In this document: positions 35,641 to 48,200 of the stretch, piece after piece
Position numbering within the stretch: the first letter of the stretch is position 1
Layout of the letters: each line of letters begins with the position of its first letter
From: Carposina sasakii
Taxonomy: Eukaryota > Arthropoda > Insecta > Lepidoptera > Carposinidae
Reading direction: 5' to 3'
Assembly (NCBI GenBank): GCA_014607495.2
Contig: CP053150.1
Coordinates: 12,916,495 to 12,980,494, forward strand
Length of the DNA: 64,000 nt
The notes under the pieces: model-generated
What the model was told of the DNA's origin: nothing
The model's database searches: none
What the model saw: only the letters and a program-made list of their open reading frames with translations
Made by a program: the position numbers and the translations under genes

Positions 35641-36195
35641 AGTGTGCCCCGCCCCCTGCCCCCTTATCAAATATCAGAACAAAGCATCAGACGAGAACAT
35701 ACCTGCGTTGAGATCAGTGTGCCCCGCCCCCTGCCCCCTGCCCCCTTATCAAATATCACAACAAAGCATCAAACGAGAATATACCCGCGTTGAGATCAGT
35801 GTGCCCCGCCCCCTGCCCCCATATCAAATATCACAACAAAGCATCAAACGAGAACATACCTGCATTGAGATCAGTGTGCCCCGCCCCCTGCCCCCTTATC
35901 AAATATCACAACAAAGCATCAAACGAGAACATACCTGCGTTGAGATCAGTGTGCCCCGCCCCCTGCCCCCATATCAAATATCACAACAAAGCATCAAACG
36001 AGAACATACCTGCGTTGAGATCAGTGTGCCCCGCCCCCTGCCCCCATATCAAATATCACAACAAAGCATCAAACGAGAACATACCTGCGTTGAGATCAGT
36101 GTGCCCCGCCCCCTGCCCCCATATCAAATATCACAACAAAGCATCAAACGAGAACATACCTGCGTTGAGATCAGTGTGCCCCGCCCCCTGCCCCC
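35639..36195. repeat. 75-bp minisatellite, about 8 copies
   Basis: Units start TCAGTGTGCCCCGCCCCCTG at 35639, 35714, 35796, 35871, 35946, 36021, 36096 and 36171 (partial). Period 75 except the second unit, which has an extra CCCCCTG. Because 75 is divisible by three, open frames run through it on +, but I treat these as artefacts. On the minus strand each unit contains CAACGCAG followed by GTATGTT, a perfect splice-donor match. It ends 7 bases from the stop codon of the zinc-finger gene's terminal exon. Confidence 0.9.
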
Positions 36196-36201
36196 GGCGC
36201 A

Positions 36202-39200
36202 CTAGTGCGTGAAGAACGCCTCGTAGTACGCGTCGAGGATACCGAGCTCGGCGTCGGGTACGAGCGCGCTGGCGGGCGACGCCGGCGCCGCCACAGACAT
36301 GCCCCTGACACGGGGGGAAATGGGAAGTTAATTACGAATATTCGTATACGCCCGAATATCAGCTATCCACCGAATATTCGTATTCGCCAAATATGATCTT
36401 GAATATTCGTACAAATAATTTATGAAAACAGCCCTCTGATTCTGTAACTTGCAGTCGCAGAGCCGAAGCAATGGGAGAGCAAAAATTTGACAGCGAAAAT
36501 GTGTGTGCGCAGGGCGAGGTGGAGGAAACGCGCTCATCCTCGCCCGCACACACTTAATTTTCGCTATTGTATTGCTTCGGCTCTGCTACTGTAAATTATG
36601 TAATCAGTGTAACGCTTTGATGAGAAATTCAGGTATCGAAAAACGCTAATCAATGATTGATAAAAAGACGCGTCTAGCTATCATAGATACTCGCTTATCG
36701 TGTCAATCACTTCGAATACCTCTTGCAATTGTGCGCACAAATAGTATTAATTTTATATTTAAATAGATCACTCTGCCAGTCACTCACTCTTGTACATTAT
36801 ACAGTACATCAATGCAGTTACTGTTTGCCAGTCACTTTATATCAACCGATTGGTGAAATATTGAAAAGACGAAGAGTTACACGCAAAACGCAGTTTAGTA
36901 CACTTCCCATTCATCTTCTTCATTCATTATTTAAACAAATATACTCACTCGCTATCCTCATTATGCAAAATGTTCCCATGAAGAAAAAGATCGCTTCGGA
37001 CTGTGTATGTATTGCTTTCCAAACTCTCCGACATTTCAATCTGTAATAGACATTAAAGTTACATTCACAATAAATAATAGCAGTTATATTCAGGTTTATT
37101 TTCATACTAGCGGCCGCCCACGGCTTCGCCTGCGTGAGTGTGCATCACTCCCATGCGAAGCAGGGGCGGTTCCCAAGTTATACATTATAAACCTTCCTCG
37201 TGAATCACTCTTATCTATTTAAAAAAATCGCATCAATATCAATAAAAAAATTCTACTGAAAACTTGGCTGTATATAGTTCCCTTTGCCTACCCAGAATGG
37301 GTGAAGAAAAACAAAAAAATCTCTGCTTATATTCTTTTACAGCTGGCGCCATTTTCCAATATATATTCTTTGCGAGTTTATTTTATTAAATTGCTTCATT
37401 TTTTCGCAACTGTATTAAAAATTTCGGCTGCGCCTCAGCTCGGGTAGACATTTGTCGGAACTCTTTGCAATGACAGGCTTTCCGCACTCGTAATGAAATA
37501 TACTATTTGCTACTTGGGTAATAAGAGGGCAGGCACGTAAAGTATACGTCGTAAAGGAGTTCCGACAAATTTGGAAAATGGCGCCAACCGTAAAAGCTTA
37601 CCTGCGTATAAAACCATGCACACGCACTAGAATCACATCACAAGTAATCAAAATATAACTTATCTACCAGAAAACATCACTTTACGGACACATGCAAGCC
37701 ATTTACAAATATTTTTTTATTTTCACAAGAAAATTACACCTGCACCCTTCTAGCTTTTCCTGCCGTAAAATAATATAAACAGAGTATTTTTTTGTTTTCT
37801 TCACCCATTCTGGGTAGGCAAAGGGAACTATGTCCATACAGCCAAGTCTTCAGTAGAATTTTTTAATAGATATGAAATGAAAATTAAATTTAATGAGATG
37901 AAATGAAATGAAACCTAACTCATTGAATCAAATAATTAAATCTGATATTGAAAAAATAGTAGCTTCTTTTTAGAAATATTTGCATGAATCGTAAAAACTT
38001 CTATAATTTTTTTTTAGTAAAAACTTCGTGGTTTGTTTTTTATTTTTAATATACATTATTTTGACATTTGGGAAAGAGAACGCACGAGTTCGGAAATGGT
38101 AAAGAAAAAGCATGAGTATGTAATAGCCCACATCCCGAACGCTATACGTCCCTGTAATACGCCACTTTTTGAGTAACTGTATGAAAAAAGATTAGTTAGC
38201 AGCACTCACGGTAACATCGTCCCCCATGGCGTCGTAGTGTGGCGACGGCTCCGGCGCGGCTCGCGGCAGCGGCCACGGGCAGTGCGTGCGCGCCGCGCGC
38301 CATGAGCCGCCCGCCTCGCTGCTCATCTCGCCGCCCGCCTCGCCGTCCGCCTCGCCGCTCGCATCGACGCTCGCCTCGTCTCGAGACTCGTACGGCTCGT
38401 CTGCTTCTACCTTCACCTTGGGTTTTAAAATAATTTATGTTATAAATGTGAGAGTTTGTAATAAATATGAATTAAATACAAAAAAAAATCCATTTGACGC
38501 ATGGAGGTATAAGTTTGACATACACCATAGAATAACAAATCCCCAGAAGGAGTCATCAAGGACAGATGTATTCCGGGTAGTGAAGCAAAAACGAGTCAAA
38601 AATCCCGCATCTTCCGCTCATCTTACCCGCCGATTATTGCCAAATCGATAAATATTGTCAGTTTTTTAGATACAGTAAATAGGTTGTAAAAATTTTACAT
38701 ACTTAAAAGTTGCTTCAAAGGTGTGCGTGATCACGGGTTTAAGGGAATTTATTATTCTGTGACGTACAGATGACATGACACAACATGACAGATGTTTTTT
38801 TGTTTGTTTGGTTTATCCCGAAGAAAGAGCATGAGGAATACAGCATCCATACAGCCATTGTTTTTAGTACTGATTATTTCTGAGTTTATGATGGATGATA
38901 ACGATGATGAATGGATACGTCAGGAAAATCCTCAAAAACGAGTGTAAAATTAGTCAAAATCAAAAAGGATTGCGAAAACAACATACCTACAGGACCCCAC
39001 GAAGAAACGGATACATGTATACAAGAAAATTACACCCACTCCCTTTTGGTGTTTATGTTCGTTAGGAGGTATAAGAGAGTACTAAGAACGGATTTCCCAA
39101 AATTCCCATGGGAACGGGGCAAACAGGAATTCCAAATTTTTACCGAAATTTCCACTGTACCGGAACAAAAGCTTATTCAATAAGTAAAAAATAAACCGTT

Positions 39201-42200
39201 TGACGTACACAGATGAAATTTGGTGTGTATGTTTGTTAGGGGGTGTAAAAGACCATTAAGAACGGGTTTCCCGAAATTCCCATGGGAACGGCACAAACAG
39301 GAATTTCAAGTTTTTACGAAAATCACATGACATATAGAGATGAAATATGACAGGTATATTCGGTAGGGAGTGTAAGAAAGAACTGAGAACATATTTCCCG
39401 AATAGGGACTGCTAGGGAACACAAAGAACGGATTTCCCGTAATTCCCACGGGAACTGGACAAATGGGAATTCCCAATTTTAATGAAAACCATTTGACACA
39501 ATATAATGATGAAATTTGGTAAGGAGTATGAGGAGACACTGAGAACGTATTTCTCGAAATTTCCACTTGAACGGGACAAACGGAAATTCCATTTTTACGA
39601 AAACCGCTATAAATATAAACCAGAAATCGGGCATGTCTATTCGTTAGGGAGTGCCAGGAAGCACTATGAACGGATTACCCGAAATTCCCACGGAAACGGG
39701 ACAAATTCGGGAATTCCAAATTTTAGAAGATATGTACCGAAGCGAAGCGAGGGCGGGTCACTAGTAATCAATATAATAAATTGTGAATACCCACGCACGA
39801 TTTAGTCCGCATATCTCCAGTTTATACTGTTCCTATAGGAATACCGGGAAACCTTTTCTTATCGGAAACCTATTGTAAACTCTGAACAGTCGCTGTCCAA
39901 ACTTCATCTACGCAAAACTACTGAACGGATTGATAGTTAAAAAAAACAAAATCATTTAAATTTTCACATGCTTAATATTATAATGATGCACAAGCTTAAA
40001 TGACTTCATTTATATGGAGCTTTCTTTATTATTAAAATATACCTTTAAATTATCAACGTCTTCATCTTCTTGGATGTGAAACGTTACAGTTTCAGGAACT
40101 GACTCGACGGCCAACTCATTGTTAAGTCCTAAGTCGACGTCCAATGTCAAAGGCTGTGCAATATAACCCACCTGTAATAAGTAATTAGGTAATCTGATGA
40201 CAATAATACCCAATATTATATAGGTACATAAGTATTTGATGCCAATACAATAAAAGTTTATTGGTGCTACTAACAAACTGTGTGTAAAGTTATCTATATC
40301 TAAATATCTTCGTTATACACGATCTTTGACAGCAAAATATATGAAATATCTGTCAAACTAAACAGAATATAGCTTATACCTTGTTTAAAGGTTTTTTATT
40401 ATTAGTAAGGAAAGGACCTGTGTTTATTTACACGGTCAAAACAAAAATAGATATGTGTAAATTTATGTAGCAACACAAACTAGACTTACCAAAAGCATAT
40501 TTGTGCTGTCTATCACATGCATTTCATTTAGTTCAGTATTCATTTCATCAAGTTCAGAATTCATTTCATTAAGTTCAGTATTCATTGCATTAAGTTCAGT
40601 ATTCATTTCATCTGTGCGAGATGGTCCAATGGCTTCTAAGAGATCACTGGTAATACTATCTTCTTTACTGACATAAGTGTTAGTTGGTATGTTTTCATCC
40701 TCCTCTACTGCAGAAGTATTATTTGAGGCAATTATATAGTCATCTACTTTGGGGGTTTTATCCACTTTTACTATGAGTTTCCTATTCCTGCCGTCTGGAG
40801 TGCAGCCTGAAACAAGAAATTATCATTTGCTCATTTCTTTCGTCGGTTCATAAAATTAGATCAATTACGTTTTTGCAAAAGTTATTTAAATCAATCACAT
40901 TCATTGTATACCTACCCATCAGACTTCAGACCCATGAGCCTGACTTCATACCCGTGAGCCAGACTGCATACCCATGAGCCTGACTACATATCCGTGAACC
41001 TAACTACATAGCCGTGAGCATGACTACATACGAGGTATGCCTTTTAAGTTCTGACGTTTCCATATTTCCCGGCAATTTTGAATTTGGAACTGTTCTATAT
41101 TCGAATGTGTTTAAAGTATTAGGATTAATGCTATTGTTTAGTCACATCGTCGATTGGAATCTGGCAGGTTACGTACGAAAACGAATCTTTCTAAGTGAAT
41201 TTTTCTAGGGAAATGTTCGTGCAATAATTTTCTACAACTTTAGAAGAGGCCTGACACGGCTTCAGTGTTTTGAAGACCTAATATCTGTGTTCAGTGAAGA
41301 AGCCCCATGTCTACGGACTGTCGAACGCTGGTACTTAGAATTCCAGCGTGGACATACTAGTGTTAGTGACAAATCTCGCGAAGGACGCCCAAAATCCGCC
41401 TTTATTGAAGATAACATCATAACTGTGAGACAATTAATTTTCGAAGATCGTCATGTGACGTATCGAGAGATAGAGGCAGGCTCTATTAGGCATCTCAGGG
41501 GCAACCATTCAGAATATCTTGCATGAAGCGTTTGGTATGAGAAAACTAGTTTGCCGTTGGATACCGCATCTGCTTTCCGACGATCACCAGGCGGCCCGCG
41601 TCAGATGGTGTAAGAAAACTCTGCAAAAGTTCAACCGAGCAGTCAAATCACGTCTACGACATCATCAGTGGTGACGAATCTTGGATCTATGCCTACGAAC
41701 CTGATTCCAAACAACAATCTACAATCTGGGTCTTTCAAGACGAGCCAAAGCCGACAAAATTTTTTTTTTCAATAAAATACAATTTGTCTTATCATTTTAA
41801 CCATCCGCCAAACTGCACAGTTGTTTGTTCTCGAAGCACTTCAAAGAAGATGGTGGCCACGTTCTTTGGAAAAACCGGTCATGTTGCGACTATTGCACTT
41901 AGAACGGTTAACGCAGTTTGTTTACCACCGGTCATCGCCGAACTTCGAAAATTTTGGTCCACGTTAAATGGCTTGCCTCGTATCCGTGAGTCGGTGCCGG
42001 GCGAAGTGTTCCCGCACGTGGTCGGCTCGCTTGTAGGCGCGGTTGCACTACACTACATACCCGTGAGCCTGACTACATACCGTGGGCCTAACTACATACC
42101 CGTGAGCCGGTGCCGGGCGAGGTGTTCCCGCAGATGGTCGGCTCGCTTGTAGGCGCGGCTGCACGACGCACACACGTGTCGTCGCTCCCCCGTGTGACTC

Positions 42201-45200
42201 ACTTTGTGTCGCAGCAGTTTGCTTGCCGAACGGAAAGACTGCCCGCAGTTCTGCAAGTTAGTTCAATGGTTAAAGATTTTATATTTTTGAAATCTCTCTC
42301 CCAGGATTTGAATTTGGATAAATCTCTAAGAAAATTTGGAATTCCCGTTTGTCCCGTTCCCGTGGGAATTTCGGGAATTTATGTCCTCAGTGCTTCCTTA
42401 CACTCCCTACCGAACATACCTGTCATATTTCATCTCTTTATGTCATGTGGTTTTAGTAAAAACTTTAAATTCCTGTTTGTGCCGTTCCCATGGGAATTTC
42501 AAGAAATCCGTTCTTTTACATCCCCTATCAAACATAGGTACACACCAAATTTCATCTGTGTACGTGAAACAGTTTATTTTTAAACTTATTGAATAAGGTA
42601 CAGTGGAAATTTCGGTAAAAAATTTTAATTCCTGTCTGCCCCGTTCCCATGGGAATTTTGGGAATTCCGTCCATACTTTCTTACACCCCCTAACGAATAT
42701 AAACACCAAAAGGGAGTGGGTGTAATTTACTTGTGAAATTTAAAATTTATTTGTATCTGTCCGTTTCTTCGTGGGGTCATGTAGATATGTTGTTTTCATC
42801 ATCATTATCATCCATCATACATTCATAAATCATCAGTACCTACTAAAAACAATGGCTGTATGGATGCTGTATTCCTCACGCCCTTTCTTCGGGATAAACC
42901 AAGCAAAAAAAATATATCTGTCATCAGGGTTCGAAATTATCAAGATAAATATTTTTTTACCCGACTGCGCGACGCAAACGAGTGGTATTGTGTTTAACAG
43001 CCTATGTATCTATACTAATATTATAAAGATGTAAACTTTAATTGTTTGTTTGTTTGTTTATTTGCAGCGAATAGGCTCCGAAACTACTGGACCGAATTCA
43101 AAAATTCTTCCACCGTTAGAATCCTTATTGGACCTGGATGATTATAGGCTATAGGATTTCGCATAATTTCCACTGGACTGAAATAAATATGAATTAAATA
43201 CAATTTTTTTTAACCATTTGATGAATGGAGTTAATATTTGACATACACCATAGAATAACACGTCCCCAGAAGGAGTCCTCAATGACAGATGTATTCATAG
43301 TAAATAGGTTGTAAAAATTTGAACTACTAAAAGTGTGTAAGTAATGTGTTGGGTTTTAGAGGTTCATAATAATTAGTGGTTTACTAATTTATTAATTTCT
43401 ATAATCCTGAGGATGCCACGGTTGTTGGCGAAACATAATTATGTAGATTATTTATCTAGTTTTTGATTTCGGAATGGTGCAATGTATCGTCTTGCATGCT
43501 AGGTGCTCGGGTCTGGTTTCTCATGGCGATTGTAGTTAGTGCAAGTGCCTGTTGTCGCAATTATGAGTTATCAGATCCGAGGGTCGGTGGAGGGTGTAGG
43601 GCCCGGTGGTGGGCGCACCCATAGTGAATACTAAAAGTTGCTTTAAAAGTGTGCGTGATTACGGGTTCTGGGGAATTTATTATTCTGTAACATACAGATG
43701 ACATGACACAACATGACAGATTTTTTTTGTTTATCCCGAAGAAAGGGCATAAGGAATACAACATCCATACAGCCAATACTAATGATTTCTCAATTTATGA
43801 TGAATGATAATGATGATGAATGGAAACGTCGGGAAAATCCTTAAAACGAGTATAAAATTAGTCAAAATCAAAAAGAATTGCAAAAACAACAACCAGCCCA
43901 CGATGAAACGGACAGATACAAATAAATTTTTAATTTCACAAGTAAAATGCACCCACTCCCTTCCAGCTTTTTCCGCCAAATAAGATAAAATTTGTTGTGT
44001 ATGGTTTGTTAGGGGGTCTAAGAGAGCACTAAGAACGCATTTCCCGAAATTCCCATGGGAACGGGGCAGACGGGAATTCAAAATTTATGCCGAAATTTTC
44101 ACTGTACCGGAACAAAAGCTTATTCAATAAGTATAAAAATAAACCGTTTGACGTACACAGATGAAATTTGGTGTGCACGTTTGTTAGGGGGTGTTAAAGA
44201 CCATTAAGAACGGGTTTCCCGAGATTCTCATGGGAACGGCACAAACAGGAATTTAAAGTTTTTACAAAAACCACATGACATATAGAGATGAAATATGACA
44301 GGTATATTCGGTGAGGAGTGTAAGGAAGCACTGAGAACATATTTACCGAAATTCCCACCGGAACGGAACAAACTGGAATTCAAAATTTGTAAGAAAACCG
44401 ATGACCGAAACCGAGAACATATGAAGTTGGAATCGAAAATTGTTCCTTAGGGACTGCTAGGGAGCACAAAGAACGGATTTTCCGTAATTCCCACGGGAAC
44501 TGGATAAACAGTAAAACCCAATTTTAACGAAAACCATTTGACATAATATAATGATGAAATTTAATAGGGAGTGTGAGGAGGCACTGAGAACATATTTATC
44601 GAAATTTCCACCTGAACGGGAAAAACGGGAATTCAATTTTTTTACGAAAACCGCTATACATATAAATCAGGAATCGAGCATGTATATTCGTTAGGGAGTG
44701 CGAGGAAGCACTAAGAACGGAATTCCCGAAATTCCCACGGGAACGGAACAAATAGGAATTCTCAATTTTTACGAAGACCACTTGACATAAAATGATGAAA
44801 TATGGCAGGTATATTCAGTAGGGAGTGTAAGGAAGCAATGAGAACATATTTCCCGATATTTCCACGGGAACGGGACAAACGGGAATTCCAAATTTTAGAG
44901 GATATGTACCGAAGCGAAGCGAGGGCGGGCCACTAGTGTATAAATAAATAAATACTAATAAATATTCACACACTTCACAACATATTAACTTAGTCCCACA
45001 TTAAGATGCATAAGGTCTTGTGTCGTGGGTACTCATCGCTGCGGCTGAGGCTGGCCAGCACAGCCGGCCAGGATGCCGAAGGTGCGGTGGTAAGTGTTAC
45101 ATCCATCTGCGACGATAAGCTCTGCAAGTTTGCTTGTATACTGCATGCTTGCTTGCATGCTGCATGCTTGCTTGCATACTACATGCTTGCGTGCGTATTG

Positions 45201-48200
45201 CATTTTTTTATTGTTATTGGAAGGTTAGGTCCGTTAGGACCTACAACTATTATAGAAAAGCATTTTATGTCTTATGAATATTATAGATTGTGATATTTAT
45301 AGCAAAACAAAATTCGGTCACATTATATTTAGGGATTTCAGTTTTCGAGCAAGTGATATTATAAGACATTAAGTTATAAGTGGGCTACTTAAGACATTAA
45401 GTAGCTCACTTATCATTCGGACACATGACGATTATGTCACAAAACATTATGACACGTTAGATTATGGATAAAAATTATGCTACAAAATAGAGAACCTTTT
45501 GCTTCACTACCCGGAATACATCTGTCATTGAGAACTCCTTCTAGGGAATTGTTATTCTATGGTGTACCTATGTAAAAACATATACCTCCATGCGTCAAAT
45601 GGTTAAAAAAATTGTATTTAATTCATATTATTCCAGCCCAGTGGAAATCATGCGAAACCCTATACTTAGCCTATATTCATCCGGGTACAATAAGAATTTT
45701 TCTAACTGCACAATAGTGTTGTACAATTAGTGTTACGATGGGCTCCGCAGGACTCTGATGTAATCTGAATCTAATTTGGAGGCTCTACATAGTATACATA
45801 CGGCTGTTTTCCGGAAAAGCTAGCAAAAACTGCAGCATCTTTAAGGAGATCATGCAGCCACGTTTAGCATACATTAAGTTTAGTTATACTTAATAGCTTT
45901 GAAAATACAACCACATTCTCAAAACTATAAGAATAATTATTCTGTACTAGTGGACGCCCGCGACTCCGTCCGCGTGGACTACAGAAAAAACAAAATGTCG
46001 AAATTATCCGGGATAAAAACATTTTCCCGGGATAAAAAGTAGCCTATATGTTAAGTGGGACCTGTAACAATACAGGATGTTTTTTTGTGGCCACCTTTAA
46101 CGAAGGGTACGTATTCTATACATGAAATAAAGTAAGTTTATGCCAAAAAAAATTTTGGATTTTTTTTTTTTTTTTTTAATTTTAAATTCCTTGATCGTGC
46201 GAAATTTATAGTGTCTAGTGTTTATGTTAGTTTTTTTATAGACAGATATTAATTATTTTTCGTGAAAAAATCCTGCTACGCGCGTCTATGTGCATTTATG
46301 CAGAAAAACGCAGTCTATTTACTCAACTTTGGACCCTAATATTTTGGAAACCAGACACTTCCCAGGTATGCTTCCATGGAGAAAAATGATCGTGATGATG
46401 AGGAGATTCCGTAGTTTTCGGGAACGTTGACGACTAAAAATCATTCTGTATATTCCTGAAAACTGCATCGGAATCGGTTCAGCCGTTTCTGAGATAAGCG
46501 TGCACAAACGCACAGACAAACCGACAAACATCATTTCCAAAAATCATTCTTTTGGGTACTATTGCGTTAACAAAGGTCTCCTATAATATTTTTCTCGTAT
46601 ATCTTCCATGTACAGACAGCGATCCGTTACATTTTTAATGTATAGATTTCCAATATACTGACCTCATACAAGCACGGGTACGGGCGATCGCCGGTGTGCG
46701 CGCGCATGTGCTCGCGCAGGCGGCACGGCTGGCGGAAGCGGCGCGCGCAGCCCGGCGCGGGGCACGCGAGCGCCGGCGCGGGGCACGCGAGCGCCGGCGC
46801 GGGGCACGCGAGCGCCGGCGCGGGGCACGCGAGCGCCGGCGCGGGGCACGCGTCGTAGTGCGGCGACGAACAAACGGCTGCGTGCGCGCTTTGCGGGGCC
46901 GCGCCACACTGGCTGCAACTAGAAACAGTAATAGTTGAGTCAATAGAATAGGTTTTTATTCGAGAATTACACATACACAGATGATGATGATGTCCGACCG
47001 TATTTCGGCCAAGGCGATATATTCGAATTATTATTAAGTACTTACTTTTAAATAGTCATGGAAGATAGAAATTTGCGGAATAATTAAATAATAACCGACA
47101 GATAACAGTTTTAGAGCTTACGAAAGCTATAATATAATTCGTATATGAAAACTAGCCAAATCAGACCTTAAGCTACAATATATTATCCTAAGTTATAAGA
47201 AGAAATTATATTTTATGTTGTTATAAATACGTTTCAGGACTGACCATTGAACTTGGCACCCATTTAGATATCACTTCTTTTGTCTTTGGCTCTCATTTTC
47301 ACATTTATGTTTTTGATGAGATATCATTACTTTTTGTACATACATACATAAGTTATTAGTACCTAAATAAATTATTCGTAATAAAAGAAGCCGCTAAATT
47401 GCCGAAAGAAAAGAATCAATCATGCATGCTCGCTCGATCGACTCTTCAGACGCGGAAGACTTGAAAGTATTTGCCTTGAAAGTATCGTAGTAATAGTTTG
47501 AATCCAAAATTAAACCTTGAGGTATAGCCTTAAGGTTTAATTTAAACTATTAAGGTGTATAAGTAATCGCGCTATGTGAAAGAAAATACTTTCAAAGTAA
47601 AAAAGTATTTTTTTGGCCAGCGGGATTATAACACGCAGCCTTATTGAAATAAGGACTATATTTCTATGAAATACTCTATTAGGCATCGGAGGCGCCCTGC
47701 AACCAGGTACGGGTCGAAATACGTGGAAGACTTTGAAAGTATTTACGTTGCAAGTATCGTAGTGATAGTTTGAATTCAAAATTAAACCTTAGGCTATTAA
47801 GGTGTATAATCGCGCTATGTGAAAGAAAATACTTTCAAAGTAAAAAAGTATTTTTTTTTTTTGCCAGCGGGATTATAACATGCAGCCTTATTGAAATAAG
47901 GACAATTTTTCTCTGAAATACTTTAGTACCTAGACATCGGCGCCCGGCAACCCGTGGAATACCTACTTGAATGTATTTATTGAAGGTATTTATTTTGTAG
48001 CACTATTATGTTCTTTATGTCTAAGAAAATTAGGATAATATTTCTATAAAAACCTTATTAAGAACTAGGTACAAATTGTTTGTTTACAGTACATACTTTG
48101 TACAGCGGGCTCGAAATATGAAGCACGACTATACACACAAACATACATAGTACGTGAGTCGTCGTGTACGATTTGAAATCTTATCTCTATTACTATATGA

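Noticed and set aside
35165..36195. CRISPR-like array
   Set aside because: The units are directly adjacent without unique spacers, and the DNA is eukaryotic.
35642..36212. Open frames of 140 and 187 codons on + in the 75-bp array
   Set aside because: The period is divisible by three, so frames stay open by default; the coding exon at this place is on the other strand.
38911..39805. Open frames of 86-99 codons around 39 kb
   Set aside because: They fall in the long retroposon and differ between its copies.
45006..45090. Exon-like frame followed by GTAAGT
   Set aside because: The sequence resembles the end of a common dispersed moth repeat and no partner exon was found.
46635..46943. Other open frames over the zinc-finger exon (Arg- or Pro-rich)
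   Set aside because: They are shadows in GC-rich DNA; only the frame with C2H2 spacing joins the neighbouring exons in phase.
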